Source: Actinomycetota bacterium (GTDB lineage Bacteria; Actinomycetota; Acidimicrobiia; Acidimicrobiales; GCA-2861595). Taken from it: a DNA stretch of 20,751 nucleotides. Numbering within the stretch: the first letter of the stretch is position 1; each line of letters starts with the position of its first letter. This document shows, piece by piece, positions 7,586 to 15,617 of the stretch. The notes under the pieces are model-generated. The model did no database searches. It had not been told where the DNA came from and worked only from the letters and a program-made list of their open reading frames with translations. Where the stretch lies: positions 1 to 20,751 of the forward strand of contig JADDQT010000007.1 in the NCBI GenBank assembly GCA_016781225.1. Reading direction: 5' to 3'. Made by a program: the position numbers and the translations under genes.

Positions 7586-8343
7586 ACCTCGATCCTGCGG
7601 AACAAGGAGCGGGGGAGGTGGCGGACCGCGGACATGAGGTAGCGCAGCTGGGGTGGAGCCCAAGCCCGCTCCGCTCCGCTCTCGATGGCCTTCACGATGA
7701 CTTCGGCCACCTTCTCCGGCGTGGTCGAGAATGGTGGTGGGTCCAGCCCGGCAGTCATCTTGGTATGCACGAACCCGGGCCGCACCAGGAGCACGTTGGC
7801 GCCCGAGCCCACCAGGCTGTCGCCCAGGCCCTCGAAGAAGGCGTCCATGCCGGCCTTGGAGGAGCCGTACACGAAGTTGGAACGCCGCGCCCTCTCCCCG
7901 GCCACCGATGACAGTACGGCCAACGTGCCGTGACCCTGGCGGCGCAGGTGTTGGGCAACGTGCAAGCCTAAAGAGGCCGCGCCAACCAGGTTGGTTCGCA
8001 ACAGCGCCACCGCCTGCTCCGGGGCGTCCTCTGCCGAGCGCTGATCACCGAGGACGCCGAAGGCGAGGAGAGCCACGTCAATGTCGCCGCAGGCGGTAAA
8101 AGCGCGGGCGACGAAGTCGGCGTGGGAGGCAGTGTCGTCAGCGTCGAAGGCAAGGACCTCGACTCGCTCGGCGCCCAAGGCGCGCAACTCCTCGACGGGG
8201 GCCTCGAGGGCGGCGGGCCGGCGACCGGCCAACACCACGGTGCGGGTGCGCCGGGACACCAACGCCTTGGCCGTGGCCAGTCCGATCTCGGAGGTGCCGC
8301 CGAGCAGCAACATGGACTGGGGGGACCCGAGGGCATCCTTCAT
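7582..8343 (-). CDS. dprE2: DprE2-like decaprenylphosphoryl-2-keto-ribose reductase (SDR)
   Basis: 253 residues that follow mycobacterial DprE2 closely from end to end. DprE2 reduces the keto intermediate made by DprE1 with NAD(P)H to give decaprenylphosphoryl-D-arabinose. Seen here: the nucleotide-binding LLLGGTSEIG (residues 12-21), DIDVALLAFGVLGD, the catalytic Ser of LSSVAGERARR (about 145), YGSSK (Tyr159, Lys163), RPGFVHTKM after it, and the family-specific tail WAPPQLRYLMSAVRHLPRS. The start ATG 8343 overlaps the stop of the dprE1-like gene by 4 bp (ATGA). The stop overlaps the phosphatase start in the same way, so all three are probably translated in coupled fashion. SDR assignment is certain. 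The DprE2 role is very likely because of the partner gene. Confidence 0.9.
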   Translation of the reverse strand: MKDALGSPQSMLLLGGTSEIGLATAKALVSRRTRTVVLAGRRPAALEAPVEELRALGAERVEVLAFDADDTASHADFVARAFTACGDIDVALLAFGVLGDQRSAEDAPEQAVALLRTNLVGAASLGLHVAQHLRRQGHGTLAVLSSVAGERARRSNFVYGSSKAGMDAFFEGLGDSLVGSGANVLLVRPGFVHTKMTAGLDPPPFSTTPEKVAEVIVKAIESGAERAWAPPQLRYLMSAVRHLPRSLFRRIEV

Positions 8344-9746
8344 CGGGCGCGGTCACGCTCGATCAGGGAGAGCCGGCGGTCGAGATCGGACTGGAGTAAC
8401 CCGGCGGGATCCGCCTTGGCTTGCACGCGGCGCCACTCGTCCAGCCGGGGATACATGGCGGGCAGGAGCTCGGGTCTCAGACGTGAGTCCTTCGCCAGGT
8501 AGACGCGGCCGCCGGCCTCAGCCACCAGTTCGTCCAGCCCGTCCAAGAGAGGCGCCAGCCCGCCCCAGCCCGCGGGTGCGTCCAGGGCCAGCGTCCATCC
8601 GGGGATCGGAAACGAGAGCGGTCCCGGGTTGGCAGGGCCGAAGCGCTTGAGCACGGCGAGGAAGGAGGGGCAACGGGCCAGGCTCAGGCGCTCGAGGGCC
8701 GTGCCCAGAACGGCCTCCTGGCCCAACGGGAGGGCGAACTGGTATTGAACGAGGCCTCGCCTCCCGTAGAGGAGGTTCCAGTTCCGTACCCCGTCGAGGG
8801 GGTGGAAGAAGGCGTGGAGGGGCTGGATCCGGCCTCGCTCGAGAGACGGAGCTTTGGCGAACCACATGGCGTTGAAGACCCGCACGCTGGCCCGGTTCAA
8901 GAGCGTGGACGGCAACCAGCGCGGCGCGCCGAGAAAAGCCTTCGGGCCGAAGTCCAGCGCCGAAGGGCGCGCCCGGTCTGGCAGCTCTTCGAGGCGGGCG
9001 TGGTGGCCACGGGTGAGAACCGAGCGCCCGAGTGAGGCTCCCCGGGCCAGGCAGTCGACCCATGCCACCGAATACTGGTAGCGGTGGTCACCGCCGGCCA
9101 TGCGATGCAGCGCGTCGTCGAGGTCTCGGGCCCGCTCGGTGTCCACGCGGACGAACGCCGTCTCCACTGGGCAGAGGCGGACGGTGGCGTCCACCACCAC
9201 GCCGGTAAGGCCCATGCCGCCCGCGGTCGCCCAGAACAAGTCGGGTTCCGCCTCGGGGCTGACATCCACGGTCCCCGTCGGCGTGACCAAGGTGAAGCGC
9301 TCGACGTGGTCACAGAAGCTGCCGTCGACGTGATGGTTCTTGCCGTGGATGTCGGCGGTCAGGGCACCCCCCACGGTGACGTGTCGGGTGCCGGGCGTCA
9401 CCGGAACGAACCAACCCAGAGGCAGCAGAAGCCGCATCAGGAGGTCGAGGCTGAGGCCAGCCTCGACCTTGACCAGCCCCTTCAGCGCGTCGACGTAGTG
9501 GACCCTGTCCAAACGGGTGAGGTCGATCACCAGGCCCCCGGCGCACTGGGCGGCGTCGCCGTAGCTGCGTCCCAGGCCGCGACCGATGACACCTCGGCCG
9601 TAGGTTTCACCGAGCAGAGCGTCTACCTCGTCTCTTCGGGCCGGTCGGGCCACGGCCGCTCGGGTGGGCGCCGTCCTTCCCCACCCGGTCAAGACCTCGT
9701 GGACAACCTCTCCATCACGCCGTGATCCGCCGGCATCAGCCCGCAT
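8340..9746 (-). CDS. dprE1: DprE1-like decaprenylphosphoryl-beta-D-ribose 2-oxidase
   Basis: 468 residues, a close full-length match to mycobacterial DprE1, the FAD enzyme that oxidises the C2 hydroxyl of the lipid-linked ribose. Motifs: LTGWGRTAPT at the N-terminus, FAD-binding GRGLGRSYGDAAQ, PGTRHVTVGGALTADIHGKNHH (the His-containing FAD loop), FWATAGGMGLTGVV, HPLDGVRNWN, LSFPIPGW and the catalytic-Lys motif YLAKDSR (Lys419). The residue matching Cys387 of M. tuberculosis, the benzothiazinone target, is Ala387 here (codon 8586-8588). ATG 9746 is chosen because LTGWGRTAPT should lie close to the N-terminus. The longer frame up to 10022 is only a shadow of the ubiA gene. It overlaps the ubiA stop by 11 bp and dprE2 by 4 bp. 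By family precedent it acts at the membrane or periplasmic face. Confidence 0.92.
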   Translation of the reverse strand: MRADAGGSRRDGEVVHEVLTGWGRTAPTRAAVARPARRDEVDALLGETYGRGVIGRGLGRSYGDAAQCAGGLVIDLTRLDRVHYVDALKGLVKVEAGLSLDLLMRLLLPLGWFVPVTPGTRHVTVGGALTADIHGKNHHVDGSFCDHVERFTLVTPTGTVDVSPEAEPDLFWATAGGMGLTGVVVDATVRLCPVETAFVRVDTERARDLDDALHRMAGGDHRYQYSVAWVDCLARGASLGRSVLTRGHHARLEELPDRARPSALDFGPKAFLGAPRWLPSTLLNRASVRVFNAMWFAKAPSLERGRIQPLHAFFHPLDGVRNWNLLYGRRGLVQYQFALPLGQEAVLGTALERLSLARCPSFLAVLKRFGPANPGPLSFPIPGWTLALDAPAGWGGLAPLLDGLDELVAEAGGRVYLAKDSRLRPELLPAMYPRLDEWRRVQAKADPAGLLQSDLDRRLSLIERDRAR

Positions 9747-10719
9747 AGACGCCGACGGCCACGGTCGCCACCCACACCACGGCCAGCACCTGAAGGGCGC
9801 GGTCCTCGAAGACGAGCTGCTCGGGGCACCCGCCCTTGCCGGCGTCGAGGAGCAGGGCATAGCGCAGGGTGACGACCACGAAGGGGACGACCGAGAGGGG
9901 GAACCAGATTGCTCCCTGGGCTGCGCCCGCCTTCTCGACGGCCCACGCGAAGTAGGCGGTGATGGCCACGGCGGCGGCGACCGAGCGCACGTGGTGAAGG
10001 AAGCCGAGCGAGTAGATGCCAAGGGTGGGACGGTGCCTTTCGCGTCGCTCGCCCAGATGGATGTGCTCAGCGGTGCGCTTGCCCGAGACCAGCAACAGCG
10101 AGCCGGACGAGGTCACGATCAGGAACCAGTGGGAGATGGGCACGCCCACGGCCACACCGCCGGCCACGGCCCGCAGGACGAACCCGGAGGCCACGACGGC
10201 AAGGTCGGCGATGGGAATGTTTCTCAGCCAGGCGCTGTAGAGCGGTTGGATGGCGGCGTACGCGACCACGACCAAAGCCAACCGCCACCCGGCCACGGCC
10301 TGAGCCAAGGCCACGCTGGACACCAGGAGCAGGCCCCCGAGCACCTTGGCCAAGCCGACGTCGACCACTCCGGCCGCGATCGGCCGGCGGCTCTTGGTTG
10401 GATGAAGGCGGTCGGCGGCGACACCCAAGGCGTCGTTGACGAAGTACGTGCCGCTGGCGGCGAGGCAGAACACGACGAACGCTCCGGCGGCGGCGGTGAC
10501 CACACCTGAGTCGGTGAGAAGCCCGGCTGTCCCCGGTGCAGCGAAGACCAGCAGGTTCTTCACCCACTGCCGAGGCCGTGCCGTCACGAGCAGCGCGCCG
10601 AGCTCGAGGCGAGCTGCCGGCTGGGGGGCCTGGAGCGTTCCGGCCTCGTGAGGCGAGTTGGCAGCACCGGCGGTCCGACACGCGATCTCCAATGCCCGGG
10701 TGTGGGGGTGACTGCTCAT
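9736..10719 (-). CDS. ubiA: UbiA-family decaprenyl-phosphate phosphoribosyltransferase
   Basis: 327 residues, matching mycobacterial Rv3806c. It transfers 5-phosphoribose from PRPP to decaprenyl phosphate, the first committed step of DPA synthesis. RPRQWVKNLLVFAAP opens the first helix. NDALGVAADRLHPTKSRRP holds the UbiA Asp-rich motif (Asn95, Asp96, Asp103). RAVAGGVAVGVPISHWFL and GSLLLVSGKRTAEHIHL mark the second conserved part. About nine membrane helices are apparent. The first 40 residues are a soluble, poorly conserved extension, so an internal start is possible, but ATG 10719 lies just 37 bp after the PIG-V-like stop and keeps the operon compact. Its end overlaps dprE1 by 11 bp. The symbol follows mycobacterial usage. 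The substrate lipid length is inferred. Confidence 0.9.
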   Translation of the reverse strand: MSSHPHTRALEIACRTAGAANSPHEAGTLQAPQPAARLELGALLVTARPRQWVKNLLVFAAPGTAGLLTDSGVVTAAAGAFVVFCLAASGTYFVNDALGVAADRLHPTKSRRPIAAGVVDVGLAKVLGGLLLVSSVALAQAVAGWRLALVVVAYAAIQPLYSAWLRNIPIADLAVVASGFVLRAVAGGVAVGVPISHWFLIVTSSGSLLLVSGKRTAEHIHLGERRERHRPTLGIYSLGFLHHVRSVAAAVAITAYFAWAVEKAGAAQGAIWFPLSVVPFVVVTLRYALLLDAGKGGCPEQLVFEDRALQVLAVVWVATVAVGVYAG

Positions 10720-10756
10720 GGTGTCCGCCGCTGGAGACGCTATCGGTTCCGGCGGT

Positions 10757-12058
10757 TCAGATCACGAGCGAGCTGTTGTTGGCCCATTGGCTCATCAAGA
10801 ACCCCTGGAGGAGGGCCAAGGTGATGGTGACGGCCTGGTCGACATGGGGCCTGGAGACGGTGACACGGGCGGCAACCACGTACAGCGGGAAGATCACGAC
10901 GGTGTAGCGGACCATCGAGTACCACACGCCATACGACATTGGGGGCAGCACGGAGACGAGCACGAACAACAGGTAGGTGGTGCCGAACCTCCGCACGAAG
11001 ACGAGGGTGAGGGCCAGTACCACGATCAGGTACCAGCCGTTGAAGCGCCAGATGTGGTTGGCCCCCGTGAGGTTGCGCCATACCGCCGAAAAGGGGTCCT
11101 GGAGACGGTGGCCCCATGCGGTGACCTGGATGCGGGTGAAGGCCAACCCATCTCCGGTCAACGCCTCGTTGATGCCCATGAAGACGCACAGGCCGGCGGG
11201 AAAGCCGGCGAGCGAGAGGACGTCGGGCCGTATCCGGCGGAGCGAGCGGCCCCGTTGCTCCATGTACATCCAAAGCAGTGGGACCACGACCAGGACTCCG
11301 GGAGCGCGGCTCAGGGCCAGGAAGAATCCGAGCACACCCACCGCCCACCAGCGCTTGGTACGGGCGAAGTAGAAGCACATCACGGCGAGGGCCAGAAAGA
11401 GCGACTCGCTGAGCATGGCGGAGAAGAGGAACGCGGCCGGCGCGGCGACGAGGTACTTCACCGCCCTCCTCGCCGTAGCGGGGTCGTCGTCCAGGGCCAC
11501 GAGGCGGTACAGGAAAACGCAGGCCACGAGGAGAGCCACATTGGACACCACCAGGCCACCGACGAAGGGGCCCCCGACTAACCACCCCACCGTCCGGGCG
11601 AGGAAGGGGTAGAGCGGGAAGAAGGCGTAGTTCGGGAAAGGGCCTTCGAGGGGGAACGGCTTGTAACCGTCCTGGGCGATGCTCAGGTACCAGGAGCTGT
11701 CCCACTGGCCCCATACGTCAAGGAAGGGAAGGCTCGAGTAGGAGGGCCCGACACCCAGCGGTTGGGGGTGCACCACAGGTCCGGGGGTCAGGTTCCGAGA
11801 GACCAGTCCGATGACCACGAGTACGACCCTCGTCACCACCAAGACGAGGATCAGCCCGGCCAGTTCTCTCCTCCACGGCGGGACCCGTTCCTTTGTGCGA
11901 ACGGCCTTCAGCGGCGGCGGCTCGTCCGGTTGCCGTGCCGGGGTGAGGAAGCGGGCTTCGAGCGAGGCGATCCGTGCCCGAAGGCGGTCCAGGTCGGTGT
12001 GGCCCACTCCCTGCGCCTCTTGTGCCTCTCCCTGGCGACGCCGGCGTCGGGACTCCAT
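10757..12058 (-). CDS. PIG-V/Gpi18-like GT-C mannosyltransferase-family membrane protein
   Basis: 433 residues from ATG 12058. The N-terminus is basic (MESRRRRRQ) and continues into a short coiled-coil-like helix (TDLDRLRARIASLEARF) before the first membrane segment at about 65-86. The loop WGQWDSSWYLSIAQDGY carries the WD pair (119-120) expected in PIG-V/Gpi18-like enzymes. FFPLYPFL and FSAMLSESLFLAL are further family-typical pieces. About nine membrane helices follow. Such proteins use polyprenyl-phosphate sugars and act outside the membrane. It is the first gene of the DPA operon, so it may use polyprenyl-phospho-arabinose instead of mannose; that is inference. TTG 12121 is an alternative start, but the preceding residues look non-coding and 12058 leaves room for a divergent promoter. 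Confidence 0.78.
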   Translation of the reverse strand: MESRRRRRQGEAQEAQGVGHTDLDRLRARIASLEARFLTPARQPDEPPPLKAVRTKERVPPWRRELAGLILVLVVTRVVLVVIGLVSRNLTPGPVVHPQPLGVGPSYSSLPFLDVWGQWDSSWYLSIAQDGYKPFPLEGPFPNYAFFPLYPFLARTVGWLVGGPFVGGLVVSNVALLVACVFLYRLVALDDDPATARRAVKYLVAAPAAFLFSAMLSESLFLALAVMCFYFARTKRWWAVGVLGFFLALSRAPGVLVVVPLLWMYMEQRGRSLRRIRPDVLSLAGFPAGLCVFMGINEALTGDGLAFTRIQVTAWGHRLQDPFSAVWRNLTGANHIWRFNGWYLIVVLALTLVFVRRFGTTYLLFVLVSVLPPMSYGVWYSMVRYTVVIFPLYVVAARVTVSRPHVDQAVTITLALLQGFLMSQWANNSSLVI

Positions 12059-12133
12059 TGCGCCATCAGCGTGATGCAATGTCACCAAGGCGTCGAGCGA
12101 CCCCGCTCCGACCGCCCCCAAAATGCCGCCGGT

Positions 12134-12147
12134 AGCCTGATCGACAA
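12134..12147 (+). promoter_or_regulatory. Candidate -10 box for a leaderless message
   Basis: TAGCCT at 12134-12139 matches TANNNT and ends 7 bp before the ATG at 12147. That would place transcription initiation at or next to the start codon. No Shine-Dalgarno sequence precedes this ATG. Leaderless mRNAs of this architecture are frequent in Actinobacteria. No -35 is evident; this is inference from position and motif only. Confidence 0.35.
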
Positions 12148-13403
12148 TGGCCCGACCGCCGTTGCTCAGCTTCGTGCGGCGCGCCCTGCGAGCTGAGCCT
12201 GAGCGGCCTTTGCGTTGGCTTCTGGCGGTGGGCCTGGTCGCGATCGGGGTGCGGATCCTGTACGTGGTGATCGTGCTCCCGCACTACGTCCCCGCCAGTG
12301 ACGCCTTGCACTATCACTCGCTGGCGGCGGCGGTGGGAGACGGTCGGGGGATGGTCCATCGCTTTCCCTTTGGTTACCCGCACGCCACGGCCTTCAGACC
12401 ACCGCTGTACCCGCTGTTGCTGGGCGGCGTGTACGCCGTCACAGGGCCAAAGCTGGGAGCGGCTCAGGTCCTCAACGTGGCGCTGGGCACCGGGGTGGTC
12501 GTGCTGGCGTCGCTGCTGGCGTGGCGCCTGGCGGGTGGAAGAGCGGGCCTGGTGACGGGACTGCTCGCTGCGGTGTACCCGCCTCTGGTGTTCAACGACG
12601 GCCTCCCCCTGAGTGAGCCCCTGGGGCTGCTCCTACTGGCCGCCATCGTGCTGCTGTTGCTGCACCAGCGGGCCGTCTGGGCCGGTCTCGCGGGTGGGCT
12701 CCTTCTCCTCACCCGGCCCAGTGCCCAGTTCTTCGTCGTCGTCCTCGCAGGGTGGGTGGTGTGGCGGCTGGGCTGGAGGCGCGCCTCGTTGTTCGTCGTT
12801 TGCATGGCTCTGGTCGTCACACCGTGGGTGCTCCGGAACTGGGCCCGAATGGGCACTCCAGTCCTGGTTACGTCGAACGGATTCAATCTCAATGCCGTCT
12901 ACTCACCCGAGTCCAAGGCGTCCGGCGGCTTCGTCGACGGGTACTTCGACCCTCGCTTCGCCGACCTCCGAGCCGGGATCGGGAACGAGGCCGAGCTGGA
13001 CGCCGCCTTTCGGCGCCATGCTCTGGCCGAGCTGCGCAGGGATCCCTTCCACGTCCTCCGGATCGCCCCCGGGGGCCTTCAGAACATCCTCGAGCCCGAA
13101 CCCGGCCGCAACGACGTGGCGCTGGTGAACGACGGTCGCAACGTCGAGCTTCAGGCATGGAGCGTTCCCTTTGCCTGGTACGTCCTCGTTCTCGGCGTGG
13201 TCGGGCTCTGGATGCTGCGGCACCGTCCGGGCATCGGTCCGCTGGTCCTGGCCGCGGTGGTCTTCACCGTCCTCAGCTCGGTCACGGTGGCGGCTCCACG
13301 TATGCGGGCTCCGCTGGACCTCGCCTGCTGCATTGGCGTGGGTGGCCTGGCAGCGGAGCTGGCCGGTCGCTGGGAGTCCCGCCGCCGGCCGGCGGCTACC
13401 TGA
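12147..13403 (+). CDS. GT39 / PMT-like GT-C glycosyltransferase
   Basis: 418 residues with about ten membrane helices. After the first helix (about 24-46) comes the extracytoplasmic loop VPASDALHYHSLA with Asp52, equivalent to the acidic catalytic residue in the first loop of ArnT/PMT enzymes. Then follows FRPPLYPLLLG, a hallmark of this family. LLTRPSAQFF and TPWVLRNWARMGTP match the later conserved part. The C-terminal 140 residues include a soluble segment with a predicted loop (about 250-300). Enzymes of this type move sugars from polyprenyl-phosphate donors to lipids, glycans or proteins. The gene diverges from the DPA operon, sharing a roughly 90-bp promoter region, which suggests joint function. 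It may be translated leaderless. It ends 45 bp from the convergent M15 peptidase gene. Confidence 0.78.
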   Translation: MARPPLLSFVRRALRAEPERPLRWLLAVGLVAIGVRILYVVIVLPHYVPASDALHYHSLAAAVGDGRGMVHRFPFGYPHATAFRPPLYPLLLGGVYAVTGPKLGAAQVLNVALGTGVVVLASLLAWRLAGGRAGLVTGLLAAVYPPLVFNDGLPLSEPLGLLLLAAIVLLLLHQRAVWAGLAGGLLLLTRPSAQFFVVVLAGWVVWRLGWRRASLFVVCMALVVTPWVLRNWARMGTPVLVTSNGFNLNAVYSPESKASGGFVDGYFDPRFADLRAGIGNEAELDAAFRRHALAELRRDPFHVLRIAPGGLQNILEPEPGRNDVALVNDGRNVELQAWSVPFAWYVLVLGVVGLWMLRHRPGIGPLVLAAVVFTVLSSVTVAAPRMRAPLDLACCIGVGGLAAELAGRWESRRRPAAT

Positions 13404-13448
13404 CCGATCGACTCGTCGTCTTCGTTGTCCTACGAGGTGCTGGCGGGC

Positions 13449-14675
13449 TCAGTTGCCGTTGGTGCTCCAGTGCCACGGCTCCCGTGGCAGGTTGTACAGG
13501 CCGAAGCGGCTGGCGTTGCCCCTGAGCCATTGGAAGGCCGGGTTCCCGCTGCTGATCAGTCGGCCGTTCCAGGTGAAGTCGATGGCCAGCCCCCGCTCGT
13601 GCATTGACTGCCCGGGGCGGGCCGTCGGTGGCCGGCACTGCGAGGCGGGCTTGTTGTAGACGTCACCGCCGCAGTTGGCTCGCCGGGCCGCGACCTGGCC
13701 GTCGGAGCTCCTGTAGCCGCCGCCATTCAACGAGAACCCGTCAGCCTGGGCGGCGGCCAGAAGCGACTCCACCTGGCCGGCGATCTCGCTGGCGACGACG
13801 ATGCCTCGTACTGTCGTCAGGTTCCCGGGACCGGCTCGCACGGTAGGACCCGAGGGTCTCGAAGGCCTGCGGGGTGCCCGAACGGCAACCCTCGCAGCCA
13901 AAGCGGCCTGCCGGCGGGCGATCTCGGCGGCAAGCTGGCCGTCGATGGCAGCCAGCGAGTCGGCCTCGGCGAGCGCCTTCTCCAAGCGGTCTTCCACCGA
14001 GCCCGCCATCTCTTCCTGCTTCGCCTGGGACTGCGTGAGCTCGCCCAGCCGGTTGTCGACCTCTCTCCGCCGAGCTGCTGCCTGCTGCTCGGCCTTGTCG
14101 GCCGCCGCCCGCTGGATGGCCAGATCCTCCCTGGTTGCCCGCAGCTCGTCGGCACGATCCGCTCCCGCCCCCATGGCGGCGCGCATCAGCTGCTGCTTGG
14201 CGACCATCTCGGGGAGCGATGAGGACTTGAAGGCGGTGACCACCTCGTCGGAAGGTCCGCGGACGTAGGCGTCCACGGCCTCCCGGCGCATGGCGCCGCG
14301 TAGCCGCCCGAGCTTGGCGGCCGTGGCCCGTTCGGCTTCCCGAGCCCTTGCCGCCGAAGCCGCAGCCGCCTCTGCGGCCTGGGCGGCGGAGGCGGCTGCT
14401 GCCTCCTGGCGACGAAGGTTGCTCTCGATGGCATCGAGGGCCTGCTCGAGCTCGCTGTCGCTCGCCTTGAGGACGTCCACCTCGGCCGCCTTCTGGGCCC
14501 GCTGGGCCTGAACCTCCTTGCGCCGGGCACCGGGGTCCGACGACCGCTCGGCTGCGTATGCCGGGGACACGACGCCGGTGGCGAGCAGGAAGGTGGCGAT
14601 GATCGCCGTGACCAGGCCCCGAACCCGTCGAGTGCACACCAAGAGCCGCTCCCTGCGTTGTGGACGTGAGTTCAC
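13449..14675 (-). CDS. Secreted coiled-coil protein with C-terminal M15 (VanY/LAS) peptidase domain
   Basis: 408 residues. An N-terminal signal peptide (about 20-41, ending SPAYA-AE) is followed by a long Ala/Glu/Arg-rich coiled coil (about 45-260), interrupted by a helical hairpin with AVDAYVRGPSDEV as in PcsB/RipC-type cell-wall hydrolases. An Arg/Pro-rich linker follows, then the LAS domain: GGYRSSDGQVAARRANCGG, SMHERGLAIDF (His359, Asp366) and EPWHW (Glu399, His402), giving the zinc ligands and catalytic Glu. It should cut D-Ala-containing peptide stems of peptidoglycan, with the coiled coil gating or recruiting it as in PcsB-like proteins (inference). GTG 14675 has little SD support. TTG or GTG at about 14642/14639, after AGGGAG, would still leave a complete signal peptide and may be the true start. 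Confidence 0.85.
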   Translation of the reverse strand: MNSRPQRRERLLVCTRRVRGLVTAIIATFLLATGVVSPAYAAERSSDPGARRKEVQAQRAQKAAEVDVLKASDSELEQALDAIESNLRRQEAAAASAAQAAEAAAASAARAREAERATAAKLGRLRGAMRREAVDAYVRGPSDEVVTAFKSSSLPEMVAKQQLMRAAMGAGADRADELRATREDLAIQRAAADKAEQQAAARRREVDNRLGELTQSQAKQEEMAGSVEDRLEKALAEADSLAAIDGQLAAEIARRQAALAARVAVRAPRRPSRPSGPTVRAGPGNLTTVRGIVVASEIAGQVESLLAAAQADGFSLNGGGYRSSDGQVAARRANCGGDVYNKPASQCRPPTARPGQSMHERGLAIDFTWNGRLISSGNPAFQWLRGNASRFGLYNLPREPWHWSTNGN

Positions 14676-14749
14676 CGTCGGGGCGCGAAGGCGCCGCTGA
14701 TCAATTCGGCTGGTTCGGGCGAAATATACCTGCGGAGAAACGGCAGTGT

Positions 14750-14795
14750 CGAGGACCCGACCCCTGCCGGCCCCTCGGCTCGGGTTCGGGTTCCC
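14750..14795 (-). terminator. Weak GC-rich hairpin after the SirB1-like gene
   Basis: Directly after the stop codon at 14796, the minus strand reads AACCCGAACCC, a GC-rich loop, then GGGGTCGGGTCC. This gives a stem of about eight pairs with one mismatch. No U-run follows, so it is at best a partial or Rho-assisted terminator. It would separate the antiporter/SirB1 pair from the peptidase gene. Confidence 0.25.
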
Positions 14796-15599
14796 TCAGT
14801 TGAGGCGGGAGCGTTGCAGCTTGGCCTCCGCCCGTGCCCGCTGTGCCGAGTCCTCGGGGAGCAGGGCTGCCAGGTCCTCGAGCACGGTGGCGGCCTCGGC
14901 GAAACGGCCCAGGGCAGCGTGGGCCGAGGCCACGTCGGCCATCTCGGCCACCGTGTCGGCCGGAATCGTGGTCCGAAGACGAAGGACCCACCCCGCCGAG
15001 CGAACGTCACCGGCCGCCAGGTAGAGCTGGCGGAGGTTGGACAGCATCCTGGCCAGGATGGCGCGCTTGGCCACCGGGGCCAGCATGGAGGCGTCGAAGA
15101 CGGCGGACGGTCCGTACACCGATCGCAACAGCGCCTCACAGGCGGCCTCGTCGACGATGCGTCCGCCGCCGAAGGGGTCAACGAGGACCCTCGGTTCCGC
15201 CACGTGTCGAACCAGGAAGTGCCCGGGCATGCCGATGCCCTCGAAGGGCACGTCCACTCGGCGCCCGACCTCCATCGTCACCACGCCCAGCGAGATGGGA
15301 ATGCCGAGCCGCCGCTCCAGCACGTCGTTGAGGAAGGAGTTCCGGGGGTCCCCGAATCGGCTTGTGTTCCCCGAGAATCCCAACACCTCGAACAGGTGGT
15401 GGCGCAGCCCGTCCAGGTCGCCGGGAGCGCAGCCTCGGGCTATGTCGTCCAGTCGGGCGAGCTCGGCGGCGATGTCGAGCCCGGGGTGGGCGTGGGCCGC
15501 GATGAGCATGGCTGCTTCGTCGAGCGGGATGTCGTCATCAGGTTCCCGCACGAGCTCGGCGAAGCGAGCCGTGGCTTCGTCCCGCTTCGGATCATCCAA
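14796..15599 (-). CDS. SirB1-like transglutaminase-fold protein with TPR tail
   Basis: 267 residues. The N-terminal helical part is followed by the SirB1/transglutaminase-like core: FGDPRNSFLNDVLERRLGIPISLGVVTMEVGRR (about 83-115) and GIGMPGHFLVRH (about 121-132), then VLVDPFGGG. These carry the family His and Asp. As in most of this family, no catalytic Cys is apparent where a transglutaminase would have one (GIPISLGV). The C-terminal 90 residues form two or so TPR-like helix pairs (NLRQLYLAAGDVRSAGWVLR, HAALGRFAEAATVLEDLAALL). Its biochemical role is not established. ATG 15599 follows the antiporter stop by 18 bp, and GGAGG lies about 11 nt upstream, so the two genes are probably co-transcribed. 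Confidence 0.8.
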   Translation of the reverse strand: MDDPKRDEATARFAELVREPDDDIPLDEAAMLIAAHAHPGLDIAAELARLDDIARGCAPGDLDGLRHHLFEVLGFSGNTSRFGDPRNSFLNDVLERRLGIPISLGVVTMEVGRRVDVPFEGIGMPGHFLVRHVAEPRVLVDPFGGGRIVDEAACEALLRSVYGPSAVFDASMLAPVAKRAILARMLSNLRQLYLAAGDVRSAGWVLRLRTTIPADTVAEMADVASAHAALGRFAEAATVLEDLAALLPEDSAQRARAEAKLQRSRLN

Positions 15600-15617
15600 G
15601 TAACGGCCTCCGAGGGA

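Noticed and set aside
9747..10022. N-terminal extension of the dprE1 gene
   Set aside because: It is Ser/Pro/Arg-rich, lies within the ubiA coding region and has no counterpart in DprE1, so the start was placed at 9746.
13404..13448. Terminator between the convergent GT39-like and M15 genes
   Set aside because: The 45-bp gap has no clear stem-loop or U-run.
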